From positions 1 to 64,000 of the forward strand of contig NZ_VOLR01000012.1 in NCBI RefSeq assembly GCF_007954355.1: 64,000 bases of DNA, written 5' to 3'. The stretch is from Colwellia hornerae (lineage in GTDB: Bacteria; Pseudomonadota; Gammaproteobacteria; Enterobacterales; Alteromonadaceae). Below the pieces are notes generated by a model. It saw only the letters and a program-made list of their open reading frames with translations, was not told the DNA's origin and did no database searches. Made by a program: the position numbers and the translations under genes. Shown piece by piece: positions 19,593 through 29,114 of the stretch (positions are counted from its first letter, which is position 1; each line of letters begins with the position of its first letter).

Positions 19593-20771
19593 TTATTTTT
19601 TTGCTAACACTAAGTCTGATTGTGGCACTGAGCTACAAGCTAAAACAAAGCCTTGCTCTTTTTCGTCGTCACTTAAACCGTCGTTAGCTAATTGTTTAAC
19701 ATCACCATCGATAAGTTTTATTTTACAACGACCACACATGCCGCCACGACATGAATAGGGTAGTAGCATTCCTGCCGCCTCACCTTGTTCTAAAATAGAG
19801 TCTTTTGTGTTGCCAATAACGTTTTTGTTCCATGACTCAAAGCTTAAATTAACTTTTCCTTTACGCATTTTTTTGGGCTCCTTGTTAGCACTTACCTCGG
19901 CGGTAGCTTTTTTGTTAGCGGCTGTTTTTGTCGGTTTGGTAATAAATATCGGCGGAGCTTGTTTCTTTAAAATAACAATTTCATCACCTTGCGTAATGCT
20001 CCCTTGATTAAGCGCAATTAAGTTTTGCCCAAACATCACATCACCACTGGCCACTTGTCGGTAGTTTATTAAGGTTGTTAGTGGTTCTTGTTGAGGATGA
20101 TTTTCGGCATTAATAGGGTTTACTGTGGTGAAAATGCAACGTGAACAAGGCTTGGTTACTTCAAATTCAACCTCGCCAATACGAATATGCTGCCAAGTAT
20201 CTTCGGCGTAGGCATCGCAAAGGTTAGCGACAATATTAGGTCTAAATTGTCTCATGGTAATCGCAGGGATTGCTTGTTGAGTCAGCCGGTTATTTAAATC
20301 ATCGAGTGAGGCTTGAGAGGTAAGCAATAGAGGATAACCGTCAGCAAAGGCGATTTTCTTATGACTTTTACTGACTAAACGCTGTGATTTGTTACCAAAA
20401 TAAACAAGCTGGCAAGGTTTTTTAAGATATTGGCTGAACCATAAATCAAAATTCTGATGACCATATTGTGCTTGTATATCATCTTGCCATACCGTTACTT
20501 TTTTATAGATGGGTGACAATTCTTGATAAAGTACCTGCAGTGCTGGCATATCTGGAGCGGTTAATATTAAGCCCTGTGCAGATAAATTAACCTTGATAAG
20601 GCAAAGTGTTGGCTCAGTGCGAGCAGTTATAAATTGGCCACTATCATCTGTTATGACAAAACGTCGGTCAAGGCTCAAGCCCAAATCATCAACCCAACTA
20701 GTCGATAAGGAAATACCAGCAGCTGATTTAATAGGGTAAATATGAAGTGATTGTAGTGAAGGTGATCGCAC
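19593..20771 (-). CDS. ycbX: MOSC-domain protein with C-terminal 2Fe-2S ferredoxin (YcbX-like)
   Basis: A 392-residue protein in three parts: an N-terminal MOSC beta-barrel domain (about 1-115, SLHIYPIKSAAGI), a MOSC domain (about 125-270, with MRQFRPNIV and PCSRCIFT, whose Cys would hold molybdenum cofactor), and a plant-type ferredoxin (about 310-390) with CRGGMCGRC and a distant Cys in LACSS. A lysine-rich linker of about 40 residues joins the last two. E. coli YcbX reduces N-hydroxylated compounds with Moco. The domain order matches, so the name is reasonable. It is divergent from mpl. Confidence 0.82.
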   Translation of the reverse strand: MRSPSLQSLHIYPIKSAAGISLSTSWVDDLGLSLDRRFVITDDSGQFITARTEPTLCLIKVNLSAQGLILTAPDMPALQVLYQELSPIYKKVTVWQDDIQAQYGHQNFDLWFSQYLKKPCQLVYFGNKSQRLVSKSHKKIAFADGYPLLLTSQASLDDLNNRLTQQAIPAITMRQFRPNIVANLCDAYAEDTWQHIRIGEVEFEVTKPCSRCIFTTVNPINAENHPQQEPLTTLINYRQVASGDVMFGQNLIALNQGSITQGDEIVILKKQAPPIFITKPTKTAANKKATAEVSANKEPKKMRKGKVNLSFESWNKNVIGNTKDSILEQGEAAGMLLPYSCRGGMCGRCKIKLIDGDVKQLANDGLSDDEKEQGFVLACSSVPQSDLVLAKK

Positions 20772-20818
20772 GTCGCATCCTTTAATTTAATATGGCTATG
20801 CATACTTACTAAATTAAC

Positions 20819-20839
20819 AAGGCATTGCAATGCCTTTTT
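20819..20839 (+). terminator. terminator-like hairpin in the mpl leader
   Basis: AAGGCATTGCAATGCCTT is a perfect 18-base palindrome followed by TTT. It sits between divergent ycbX and mpl, about 100 bases before the mpl start, with no upstream plus-strand gene to terminate. It could be an attenuator in the mpl leader. Confidence 0.5.
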
Positions 20840-20938
20840 ACTTTCTTATCAGGTATATTATCAGAGATTATTTTGATCTTATTTCTCTTACTGGTTGCCA
20901 CAGCAATGCCAAGGCAACCGAGCTTTAACGGACATTAC

Positions 20939-22336
20939 ATGCATATTCACATTTTAGGTATTTGCGGTACATTTATGGGTGGCATCGCCGCTATTGCAAA
21001 ACAGCTGGGTCATCGTGTTTCTGGTTGCGATGCTAATGTTTACCCACCAATGAGCACACAACTTGAACAATTAGGTATTGAGTTAAAACAAGGCTATTTA
21101 ACAGAACATTTAAAAGATGAGCCTGATTTAGTAATTGTTGGCAACGCCATGTCACGCGGCAATGCTATGGTTGAATACGTACTCGATAGAAATATCGCCT
21201 ATACGTCTGGCCCGCAGTGGTTATTAGATAATGTTTTAAAAGACCGTTGGGTTATTGCTATTTCGGGCACTCATGGCAAAACGACCACCAGCTCTATGGT
21301 GGCGTGGATTCTAGAGTATGCCCATATGAAACCAGGTTTCTTAATTGGTGGTGTACCACAAAATTTCGATTGTTCTGCACGTTTAGGTGACGCCCCCTTT
21401 TTTATTATTGAAGCCGATGAATACGATACCGCCTTTTTTGATAAGCGCTCTAAGTTTGTTCATTATCGTCCGCGTACCTTAGTGATTAATAACATGGAGT
21501 TTGATCACGCTGATATTTTTAATGACTTGTCTGATATACAGCGCCAATTTCATCATCTTATTCGCATGGTGCCAAGTAACGGCCTAGTGTTGTCACCGAA
21601 AAATGAATCTGCCATTACTGAAACTTTAGCGCAAGGTTGTTGGACACCAACCGAATTTAGTGTCGACCATGAATTTAGTAAAGCCGGCTGGTATGCGAAA
21701 AAAATTATTGGCGATGGTAGTGAGTTTATTGTCTACTTTAAGGATGAAATACAAGGCACCGTAAAATGGAATTTAATTGGTGATTTTAATATCGATAACG
21801 GTTTAATGGCTATTGCCGCGGCTCGACATGCCGGCGTTCCTAGCCATGTTGCTATTGATGCACTGGCTGAGTTTATTAATACCAAAAGGCGTCTAGAACT
21901 GCGTGGTGAAGTAGGGAAAGTGCGTGTATTTGATGATTTTGCCCATCATCCTACCGCTATTGCTAAAACGTTAGCGGGTGTTCGAGCGAATGTAAGTGCT
22001 AACGGTGAAGGCGATCAATCATGTCGCGTAATCGCGGTATTAGAACCGAGATCAAATACCATGAAATCAGGTGTTCATAAAGACACCCTTGCCGCATCAT
22101 TAGCCCAAGCAGACGTTGTCTATTTATTTCAAGACGAGCAAGTGCAATGGTCGGTAAATACCCTGATTAAAGACTGCCAACAGCCGTGTTTTGTTGAGAC
22201 AGATATAGATGTTTTAGTGAGCCATATCGTTAATAACTCACAAGCAGACGATACTATCGTCGTGATGAGTAACGGTGGCTTTGGCAATATTCACCAAAAA
22301 ATATTAGATCAATTAGCAAAGAAAGGATCGTTATGA
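20939..22336 (+). CDS. mpl: UDP-MurNAc:L-Ala-gamma-D-Glu-meso-DAP ligase
   Basis: A 465-residue Mur ligase. It begins [17 protein letters not shown], the Mpl signature, and has the ATP loop SGTHGKTTT at 109-117, [16 protein letters not shown] in the central domain and the [13 protein letters not shown] motif in the third. Mpl attaches recycled murein tripeptide to UDP-MurNAc in the cytoplasm. The start at 20939 is chosen by match to the family; an upstream in-frame start would add 38 residues through the hairpin region. Its TGA overlaps the ubiX ATG by four bases. Confidence 0.93.
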   Translation: MHIHILGICGTFMGGIAAIAKQLGHRVSGCDANVYPPMSTQLEQLGIELKQGYLTEHLKDEPDLVIVGNAMSRGNAMVEYVLDRNIAYTSGPQWLLDNVLKDRWVIAISGTHGKTTTSSMVAWILEYAHMKPGFLIGGVPQNFDCSARLGDAPFFIIEADEYDTAFFDKRSKFVHYRPRTLVINNMEFDHADIFNDLSDIQRQFHHLIRMVPSNGLVLSPKNESAITETLAQGCWTPTEFSVDHEFSKAGWYAKKIIGDGSEFIVYFKDEIQGTVKWNLIGDFNIDNGLMAIAAARHAGVPSHVAIDALAEFINTKRRLELRGEVGKVRVFDDFAHHPTAIAKTLAGVRANVSANGEGDQSCRVIAVLEPRSNTMKSGVHKDTLAASLAQADVVYLFQDEQVQWSVNTLIKDCQQPCFVETDIDVLVSHIVNNSQADDTIVVMSNGGFGNIHQKILDQLAKKGSL

Positions 22337-22950
22337 ACGAGTTTCGAGAAAAAATTACTGTCGCAATTACCGGCGCATCTGGTGCTCCCTATGCATTAAG
22401 ATTAATCGAATGTTTAGTCGCGGCTAATGTACAAGTTTATGTTTTATGTTCAAGCGCAGCACGTGTTGTTCTTGACACAGAAGTTGGCGTTAAAATACCG
22501 GGCTCTCCTGATGGCGCCACACAATTTCTCAGTGAAAAATTTAAAGCAAAGCCGTCACAAATCACAGTCTTTGGCAAAGAGCAATGGTTCTCACCCGTGG
22601 CTTCAGGCTCTGCTGCCCCTAAAAAAATGATTGTTTGTCCTTGTTCAACCGGCACATTAGCCGCTATTACCTTAGGTATGAGTGACAACTTGATTGAGCG
22701 TGCTGCGGATGTTGTTATTAAAGAAAGAGGTCAGTTGATTTTAGTGGTACGAGAATCACCTTTTTCTACCATACACTTACAAAATATGCTGACGCTCTCA
22801 CAAATGGGCGTTACTGTAATGCCAGCGGCACCTGGCTTTTATCATCATCCGAAGTCGATTAATGATTTAATTGATTTTATGGTGGGTAGAATGTTGGATC
22901 ATTTAGGTATTGAACAAACGATTATTCCGCGCTGGGGTTATCAGCTTTAA
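22333..22950 (+). CDS. ubiX: flavin prenyltransferase
   Basis: A 205-residue flavoprotein of the UbiX/Pad1 type: [17 protein letters not shown] at the start, the central [26 protein letters not shown] motif, [16 protein letters not shown], and [30 protein letters not shown] at the end. It makes the prenylated FMN used by UbiD in ubiquinone synthesis. It is coupled to mpl by a 4-base overlap, an order common in this group. Confidence 0.93.
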   Translation: MNEFREKITVAITGASGAPYALRLIECLVAANVQVYVLCSSAARVVLDTEVGVKIPGSPDGATQFLSEKFKAKPSQITVFGKEQWFSPVASGSAAPKKMIVCPCSTGTLAAITLGMSDNLIERAADVVIKERGQLILVVRESPFSTIHLQNMLTLSQMGVTVMPAAPGFYHHPKSINDLIDFMVGRMLDHLGIEQTIIPRWGYQL

Positions 22951-22989
22951 TTTTTGCTTGTGGTGTTTGGCTTTTATTCTCTGTTTTAC

Positions 22990-23041
22990 AATGGTCAATC
23001 AACTCTTTGCGGTGAATATCGCAAAGAGTTGATTGACCATT
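22990..23041. repeat. perfect 22-base inverted repeat (hairpin)
   Basis: Two exactly complementary 22-base arms (22990-23011 and 23020-23041) flank an 8-base loop, starting 40 bases after the ubiX stop. The outer arm begins AATGGTCAATCAACTC. A T-run (23051-23056) follows only after nine bases, so it is not a textbook terminator, though it may stop ubiX transcription. A perfect stem this long suggests recent origin or strong selection. Confidence 0.8.
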
Positions 23042-23122
23042 AATAATGATTTTTTGTCGACCATTGCTCATTGACACCGAGCCACAAGAGAATAAAAAAA
23101 AGTATCAGTGTAAAAAATATCA

Positions 23123-23407
23123 TTGTTTTCATATTTATTGCTAAAGGTAAAAGCTGCTGAGCTTGTTGAAATTCATTTGTTGGAAGAAGTCTTTATAAAT
23201 GATGCTGTTAATTCAAAAGGTGCTTGGGCTTTGGGAGATTTTATTCAAGGGGGACCATTTGAACAACTTCAAAAGTCTTTTCCTGACGATGCCTATGAAA
23301 GTAATTATGGAATCGAAATACCGTCGGTAGGGTATTCGTTATTCTTGCTCTTTGATGATTATAATAAGGGAAAACCGTTATATGAAGCGGTAATTAGCGT
23401 ATATTAA
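23123..23407 (+). CDS. hypothetical small protein, possibly a gene remnant
   Basis: An open frame of 94 residues that I do not recognise. It starts only at a TTG (23123; another in-frame TTG lies at 23138) and has no good ribosome-binding site. The composition is protein-like: VEIHLLEEVFIN, then AWALGDFIQGGPFEQLQ and a hydrophobic SVGYSLFLLFDDYN. It may be a real small gene or the 3' remainder of a longer one whose 5' part was replaced by the hairpin region. No signal peptide is visible. Confidence 0.35.
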   Translation: MFSYLLLKVKAAELVEIHLLEEVFINDAVNSKGAWALGDFIQGGPFEQLQKSFPDDAYESNYGIEIPSVGYSLFLLFDDYNKGKPLYEAVISVY

Positions 23408-23448
23408 TTACAATTTACAATGCGTCGTTAAAATCATTATTCGCTAAC

Positions 23449-23482
23449 TTCACTGAGGTTATATTTTAGTAAACTCAGTGAA
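23449..23482. terminator. hairpin between convergent genes
   Basis: TTCACTGAG (23449-23457) and CTCAGTGAA (23474-23482) are perfect 9-base arms with a 16-base AT-rich loop between the convergent 94-residue frame and the DUF2780 gene. It could end transcripts from both sides, but lacks T-runs. Confidence 0.4.
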
Positions 23483-23516
23483 ATTAGCTACAGCGACTAA
23501 TCGCTAATATATCAAA

Positions 23517-24059
23517 TTACCCGAGTAACTTGCCTAAACCTTGTGTTAATACTTGTTTTGCGTCTTGCCCTTGTGCAGTGTCTAAGTAGCTTTGAGCACT
23601 AGAAACAAAGCTGCTGATCATTTCTGGATCTAAACCTAATGCTTCAAATTGCTTTTTTATATCATTAATAGACTTTAATGAATCGCTGTATTGTGAAGCT
23701 TTGTCAAGTAAACCGCTTAAGCCTTTGCCTGAGCTAAGTTCGCTAATATCAGGCATTTGACTAACAAGTCCATCGACACCCGGTAATGATTTAGCTAACT
23801 GGCCAAACTGCTCTGTTGAAACATTACTTTTTACATAATTAAAAATAGCACCCATACCGCCAGCTGCTTGTTCAGTATTAACATTTAATGAACTTGTTAA
23901 TTGCTCAACTAAACCTGCAGTGCTTGGCAATGTTACGCTTTGCTCTTTAACTTCGCCCATTCCAACAAAGCTTTTTAAGCTATCAAACCAGCTGCTTTCT
24001 TGTGCTATAGCCGAGCTGCTTAATGTTGAAATAGTTAATAAAATGATAATTTTTTTCAT
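23517..24059 (-). CDS. DUF2780 family exported protein
   Basis: A 180-residue protein with a signal peptide ending near SSSAIAQ (about residue 19). The mature part matches DUF2780 (VcgC/VcgE): LVEQLTSSLNVNTEQAAGG, then GAIFNYVKSNVSTEQFGQL and LPGVDGLVSQMPD. It is helical and probably periplasmic, with no known function. A GGGG-type ribosome-binding site lies just before the ATG. Confidence 0.75.
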   Translation of the reverse strand: MKKIIILLTISTLSSSAIAQESSWFDSLKSFVGMGEVKEQSVTLPSTAGLVEQLTSSLNVNTEQAAGGMGAIFNYVKSNVSTEQFGQLAKSLPGVDGLVSQMPDISELSSGKGLSGLLDKASQYSDSLKSINDIKKQFEALGLDPEMISSFVSSAQSYLDTAQGQDAKQVLTQGLGKLLG

Positions 24060-24181
24060 GGGGGATTTCCGTAATGATTAAAAGTTATGAGTAAATTAGC
24101 TCAAGTGTACGACATTTTACAGCTTAATAGGAGTAAACGTGTCGGTTAAATTACCAGTAATTAAAAGCTAAACGAGAGATT

Positions 24182-24580
24182 TTAGATGTTTTTGCAAGGG
24201 TATTTATGCTGCATAGTGGTTACCGATAACCTAATAATCTCTTCTAAAACATCGATATTAATATCTGCTAATTTATTAATATATAAACATGACTTGCCAA
24301 GCGTATACTTTCCTAGTTTTTCTAATAAAGCTGAGCATTGAGAAAAACCTGGCATGATATAGACGACTAAATTTTGTTTTCTAGGAGAGAATGCTATTAC
24401 CGATGAATGACCTTTGCGGCCACTATCATATCTGTAATGGTATTGACCAAAACCTATCAGGCTACCGTTTAAGTAAGGTGTATACCCTGATGATTTTTCT
24501 AAAAGATTCAGCAAGGTAATCGAATCGGATTTCCGATTTTTATTGTCCAGACCTAAAATAAACCCCATGACCTGATTCAT
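24182..24580 (-). CDS. DUF1801 family protein
   Basis: A 132-residue protein with the DUF1801 pattern: KSDSITLLNLLEKSSGYTP, SLIGFGQYHYRYDSGRKGHS, then IAFSPRKQNLVVYIMPG and GKSCLYINKLADINIDVLEEII. The fold is YdhG/YjbR-like. The function is unknown. The gene stands alone between DUF2780 and the region upstream of hemE. Confidence 0.75.
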   Translation of the reverse strand: MNQVMGFILGLDNKNRKSDSITLLNLLEKSSGYTPYLNGSLIGFGQYHYRYDSGRKGHSSVIAFSPRKQNLVVYIMPGFSQCSALLEKLGKYTLGKSCLYINKLADINIDVLEEIIRLSVTTMQHKYPCKNI

Positions 24581-24760
24581 TGTACGACTCCTTAATTATC
24601 GACATGCTAATGGCTTTACTTTAAAGGTTGGTAAATACTTTCTTTAATATAAAAGAATGTTCATTAAATAATATAGACAAGAATTATTGATAATATTTTT
24701 TACCGGCATTTATTTATAATAATGATAATATTATTAACTCAATGTTTTTCTTTAGGCAAT

Positions 24761-24787
24761 AAAAAAGCCTTACAAAGTGTAAGGCTT
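24761..24787 (-). terminator. Rho-independent terminator with no annotated gene upstream
   Basis: AAGCCTTAC (24765-24773) and GTAAGGCTT (24779-24787), perfect 9-base arms with a five-base loop. On the minus strand the stem ends in six T residues. The only minus-strand transcript that could reach it begins within the hemE upstream region. Confidence 0.8.
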
Positions 24788-24878
24788 GAATTGCTCGCTG
24801 TAGGTCTAGTTTATACTAGCTTCTTTTTAGTTATTTCTTTTATTATTATTATTTTTATTTGTGTACTTCTTTAACGCG
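24761..24878 (-). ncRNA. candidate orphan small RNA
   Basis: About 118 bases on the minus strand, bracketed by a promoter-like sequence (TTGCGT, 17 bases, TATAAA at 24913-24885) and a strong Rho-independent terminator. Between them are a long A-rich single-stranded stretch with AAUAAUAAUAAU, a short stem-loop CTAGT-ATAA-ACTAG (24806-24819) and the terminator stem with a six-U tail. This layout is that of Hfq-dependent trans-acting small RNAs. There is no ATG-started frame of useful length. The call rests on architecture only. Confidence 0.5.
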
Positions 24879-24884
24879 GGGCAA

Positions 24885-24913
24885 TTTATAACAAAGCGAA
24901 AAAGCTAACGCAA
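24885..24913 (-). promoter_or_regulatory. sigma-70 promoter of the candidate small RNA
   Basis: On the minus strand, TTGCGT (24913-24908) is followed by exactly 17 bases and TATAAA (24890-24885). The next bases, TTGCCCCGCG, are GC-rich, a discriminator type often tied to growth-rate control. Confidence 0.5.
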
Positions 24914-25131
24914 CAACTTTAATAGAGCATTTATACCACGATTTTTTTCGTATAAAGTAACTTTTGTTACAATTAATTACACTTATTGAAATTAAGTGAT
25001 TGATTAATATTCGCTTATTATTTTTATGTTATAAATAGACCTAATTATTACACTAAGGAATTGATTTAGAACATAGACCAAAAAAATTGCTAATGATAGA
25101 ATGCGCGCACATAAAAATGGGAAAACACTTC

Positions 25132-26199
25132 ATGACTGAATTAAAAAACGATACTTACTTACGCGCGCTTTTGCGTCAGCCTGTAGATTACACTCCAGTA
25201 TGGATGATGAGACAAGCAGGGCGTTACTTACCTGAATACCGTGAAGTTCGCAAAAACGCTGGCGATTTTATGTCGGTATGTCGCGATGCTGATCTTGCAT
25301 GTGAAGTTACCATTCAGCCATTACGTCGCTTTCCACTTGATGCTGCCATTTTATTTAGTGATATTTTAACCATCCCTGACGCTATGGGATTAGGTTTGTA
25401 CTTCGAAACTGGAGAAGGACCTAAATTTGAACGTCCTATTACTTGTAAAGCCGACGTAGAAAAAATTGGCATACCCGATCCTGAAGTCGAATTACAATAT
25501 GTAATGAATGCCGTACGTACTATCCGCAAAGAATTAAAGGGTGAAGTACCACTGATTGGTTTTTCAGGTAGTCCATGGACATTAGCGACTTACATGATTG
25601 AAGGCGGTAGTTCAAAAGCCTTTACCAAAATCAAAAAAATGATGTTTGCTGAGCCAAAAACATTACACCTGTTATTAGATAAGTTAGCGGATTCAGTTAT
25701 TTCTTATTTGAATGCACAAATTGCTGCCGGTGCACAATCTGTTATGGTCTTTGATACATGGGGCGGCGTTTTGTCGCCACGTGATTATAACGATTTTTCA
25801 TTACAGTATATGGCAAAAATTGTTGATGGTTTAACCCGTCACAATGATGGTCGTAAAGTGCCAGTCACATTATTTACTAAAAATGGTGGTATGTGGTTAG
25901 AGTCTATCGCGGCAACTGGTTGTGATGCCGTGGCGCTTGATTGGACCATAGATATTGAAAATGCCAAAGCACGTATTGGTGATAAAGTGGCTTTACAGGG
26001 TAACATGGACCCTTCAATGCTTTACGCACCATTACCTCGTATTGAGCAAGAAGTTGATAAAATTCTTGCTGGCTTTGGTGATGGTGGTACAGGACATGTC
26101 TTTAATTTAGGCCATGGTATTCACCCCGATGTGAACCCAGAACATGCCGGCCACTTTATAAAATCAGTACACCGTTTAAGTAAACCGTATCATAAGTAA
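25132..26199 (+). CDS. hemE: uroporphyrinogen decarboxylase
   Basis: A 355-residue enzyme that decarboxylates uroporphyrinogen III to coproporphyrinogen III in heme synthesis. It starts [14 protein letters not shown] and has [16 protein letters not shown] (the conserved arginine loop), [14 protein letters not shown] with the catalytic-type Asp, [17 protein letters not shown], and the C-terminal [14 protein letters not shown]. The ATG at 25132 is chosen by match to the family; an earlier in-frame TTG at 25087 adds 15 unrelated residues. It appears monocistronic. Confidence 0.95.
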   Translation: MTELKNDTYLRALLRQPVDYTPVWMMRQAGRYLPEYREVRKNAGDFMSVCRDADLACEVTIQPLRRFPLDAAILFSDILTIPDAMGLGLYFETGEGPKFERPITCKADVEKIGIPDPEVELQYVMNAVRTIRKELKGEVPLIGFSGSPWTLATYMIEGGSSKAFTKIKKMMFAEPKTLHLLLDKLADSVISYLNAQIAAGAQSVMVFDTWGGVLSPRDYNDFSLQYMAKIVDGLTRHNDGRKVPVTLFTKNGGMWLESIAATGCDAVALDWTIDIENAKARIGDKVALQGNMDPSMLYAPLPRIEQEVDKILAGFGDGGTGHVFNLGHGIHPDVNPEHAGHFIKSVHRLSKPYHK

Positions 26200-26221
26200 T
26201 ATATTTATCTTTAAGTAATAA

Positions 26222-26252
26222 ATTATAAAGGGGCCTTGTGCTCCTTTATAAT
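26222..26252 (+). terminator. hairpin after hemE
   Basis: ATTATAAAGG and CCTTTATAAT, perfect 10-base arms around an 11-base loop, 22 bases after the hemE stop. No T-run follows, so termination is likely but not textbook. Confidence 0.45.
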
Positions 26253-26348
26253 AATGAGCTAACTAATTATGAATATTTTCTTTCATCTAGTGGATATTTT
26301 GCTTAAATATCGTCATTATATAGAGTAAATCTATTACTCCCATTTCAA

Positions 26349-28925
26349 ATGTATTGTATGACAGACCCTTTAAATAACGACCTTAATAAGCTCAACGAGA
26401 GCGATAGCTTGTTAGCACAAGAAGCCATTTCTTTGCTGAGCAAATATCGTAAGCTCGAAGATCGTTATACCGCACTCTTTAAGCTGAACCAGTTATCCCA
26501 TGACTGTGCAGATTTAAGTATGTTTTATGGTCAAGTTCACCAATCCATTGCATCAGTGATGAGAGCTGAAAATTTTTATATTGCTCTTTATGATCAAACC
26601 CTATCAACGTTAGAGTTTGTTTATGATGTTGATGAAAAAGATGATTATCCATTAGGTAAGTCACCCCTTGAAGCGTTTGCAGGTTCTATGACCTGTTATG
26701 TTATTGAAACGGCTAAACCGTTATTAGCGACGCCTGAGATTGTTAGTGAATTAGAGGCTAACAATTCCATTAAACGTCTGGGCTCTGATAGTACTGACTG
26801 GCTTGGCGTACCCTTGCTTAATGATGGTGTTGTTATTGGCGTTATGGCAGTACAAAGTTACTCTAAAGAACTCCGCTACCAACTGGACGACCTCGAATTA
26901 ATGGAATTCACCGCTCAGCATATTGTTACCGCTATGACTCGCTTACACGACCATGAGCGTTTACAAAATGCGGTAAATTCACGCACTCGTGAATTGATGA
27001 AGCAAATTAGAGAACGAGAAAAATCAGAATTATTACAAGAGTCACTTTTTAAAATATCAGAATTAACCAATGATGCTACACTGCATATTGATGAATTTTA
27101 CTCTATGGTCCATAACATTGTTGGCCAGTTAATCAATGCGCAAAATTTTTATATTACTAAATATGATCAACATTCCAAAACGCTATCTTTTGTTTATTAT
27201 TTAGATCAAAACTCTACCAATGTGGCAGTCGATTCTCAGTCAAGAACATTAGGGAATGGCTTTACCGAATATATTATTCGTACCGGTGAAAGCCAATTAC
27301 TTACTTACCCGCAAATGTATGCTTTATATGAACAAGGACAGGCAACAGAGCCGCAAAAAGAAACTAAGTCTTGGTTGGGGGTGCCATTAATACATTCAGG
27401 TGTTGTACTTGGGGCAATGGTCTTACAAAGTTATAATTTAGCAACAACCTTTACCGAGCAAGATGCCGAGCTATTAAAATTCGTCTCGCAGCATGTCGCA
27501 TCAGCGATTAACAGGCGTGATATATTAGAAGTTGAACGACAGTCTCATATTCTCCTAGAACAGCAAGTTAAACTGCGCACGGTAGCACTAGAAGACGAAA
27601 TCAAGCAAAGAAAACAAGCGGAAGAGAAGTTACAACATACCGCTTCACACGATATTTTAACTGGTTTACCTAACCGGACTTTGTTTATTAATTTATTGAA
27701 CCATGCCATTGCTTGTCATAAACGAAAAGCAGAAATGAAATTTGCCGTGTTGTTTTTAGATCTTGACCGTTTCAAAGTTGTTAATGATAGCTTAGGACAT
27801 CATGCCGGTGATCTACTCTTACAAGAAATAGCTAATGAGTTAAAAGTACTGGTCAGAAATAAAGACACTGTTGCTCGATTAGGTGGAGATGAATTTGTTA
27901 TTTTAATTGAAGATCTCGAATCTAATAGTGAAGCTTATGATATAGCGCAACGAATTACCGATTTTTTAGCAACCCCCTTTACTATCGAAAATCAAAGTAT
28001 TTTTATCGGCACAAGTATTGGTGTGTTATTTAATGATGAACGTTATGACAGTGCTGATATTATGCTCAGAGATGCTGATACCGCTATGTATTATGCAAAA
28101 GATAAAGGTAAGGGGCGTTATGAAGTTTTCGACTCTAGCATGCAGAAAAAAGTGCAACATGCCTTGGAATTGGAAGCAGATATCCGTGACGGCATAGCCA
28201 ATAGTGAATTTTCCCCTTACTTTCAACCTATTGTTGATTTAAAAACTGAAGCTGTTGTTGGTTTTGAGGCGTTGGCTCGTTGGCAGAGCACAAAACGTGG
28301 CTTTGTTTATCCTGATGATTTTATTCCGCTGGCCGAAGAAACTAATTTAGTGATGGCGATTGACTTTCTTATTCTGGAAAAATCTTGTTTACAGTTAAAA
28401 CAATGGGAAAAAAGTTGTGGCCGTAACGACTTATACGTGAGCTGTAATCTCTACGGTAATCACTTTTTTAGTGCAACGTTGCCCGCAGATATTGAAGAAA
28501 TAATTCAACGTGTGGGGATTAAACCCAGCCAACTCAGGGTGGAATTAACTGAACGTGCTTTATTAGAGAATAGTGATTTAGTACTAGAAAATATGAATGC
28601 CTTAAAAGTGCTAGGCGTGAAAATTTTGCTTGACGATTTCGGTACCGGTTATTCAAGTCTCAGTTACTTACATCGTTTTCCTATTGATGTGCTGAAAATT
28701 GACCGCTCATTTATTAATAATGTGCATGAACATGATAATCACCAAGCAATTATAAAAACAATTATAGATTTAGCCACTAATTTAAATATGGGTACTGTTG
28801 GTGAAGGTATTGAAAACTTAGCCGATGCCGAACTGCTCACTGCAATGGCGTGTCGGTATGGTCAAGGCTATTATTATGCTAAGCCGATGGCTGCTGTTGA
28901 TACCGAGAAATACTTACTCAAGTAG
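26349..28925 (+). CDS. GAF-GAF-GGDEF-EAL dual c-di-GMP protein
   Basis: An 858-residue cytoplasmic protein. Two GAF domains (about 40-200 and 235-395) share internal motifs (SDSTDWLGVPLLNDGVVIGVMAVQSY and ETKSWLGVPLIHSGVVLGAMVLQSY), so they arose by duplication. A coiled linker leads to a GGDEF domain (GGDEF at about 512-516, RxxD inhibitory site RNKD five residues before it) and an EAL domain (GFEALARW near 638, ELTERALLEN, LLDDFGTGYSS). All key residues of both catalytic domains appear intact, so it may make and break c-di-GMP; which dominates cannot be told. A second ATG at 26358 is possible. Confidence 0.9.
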   Translation: MYCMTDPLNNDLNKLNESDSLLAQEAISLLSKYRKLEDRYTALFKLNQLSHDCADLSMFYGQVHQSIASVMRAENFYIALYDQTLSTLEFVYDVDEKDDYPLGKSPLEAFAGSMTCYVIETAKPLLATPEIVSELEANNSIKRLGSDSTDWLGVPLLNDGVVIGVMAVQSYSKELRYQLDDLELMEFTAQHIVTAMTRLHDHERLQNAVNSRTRELMKQIREREKSELLQESLFKISELTNDATLHIDEFYSMVHNIVGQLINAQNFYITKYDQHSKTLSFVYYLDQNSTNVAVDSQSRTLGNGFTEYIIRTGESQLLTYPQMYALYEQGQATEPQKETKSWLGVPLIHSGVVLGAMVLQSYNLATTFTEQDAELLKFVSQHVASAINRRDILEVERQSHILLEQQVKLRTVALEDEIKQRKQAEEKLQHTASHDILTGLPNRTLFINLLNHAIACHKRKAEMKFAVLFLDLDRFKVVNDSLGHHAGDLLLQEIANELKVLVRNKDTVARLGGDEFVILIEDLESNSEAYDIAQRITDFLATPFTIENQSIFIGTSIGVLFNDERYDSADIMLRDADTAMYYAKDKGKGRYEVFDSSMQKKVQHALELEADIRDGIANSEFSPYFQPIVDLKTEAVVGFEALARWQSTKRGFVYPDDFIPLAEETNLVMAIDFLILEKSCLQLKQWEKSCGRNDLYVSCNLYGNHFFSATLPADIEEIIQRVGIKPSQLRVELTERALLENSDLVLENMNALKVLGVKILLDDFGTGYSSLSYLHRFPIDVLKIDRSFINNVHEHDNHQAIIKTIIDLATNLNMGTVGEGIENLADAELLTAMACRYGQGYYYAKPMAAVDTEKYLLK

Positions 28926-29114
28926 CTTTACGAAAGTATAAGTAAAATAACGATATTTTATCAGCATAAACGCCACTTTTATCTATAACTTGTCAGGTTT
29001 AATTGCCATTAGCGCTAACCAATAACTTTGTCTCTTACTAGCGTTTTATTTTTACAATCATTATAGTGATATCCGATACAAATCCACCGATCTAAAAAAA
29101 ACTTAATCAATAAT

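Larger units (their letters stand above)
24581..25131. other. gene-free stretch upstream of hemE
   Basis: 551 very AT-rich bases between divergent genes. It holds a minus-strand promoter and terminator that bracket a candidate small RNA (24761-24878). It also holds the hemE promoter, which I could not place with confidence. Confidence 0.55.

Noticed and set aside
24717-24735. Fur-box-like AT palindrome (AATAATGATAATATTATTA)
   Set aside because: Only about 13 of 19 consensus positions match, in very AT-rich DNA, and it is not at a promoter I can place.
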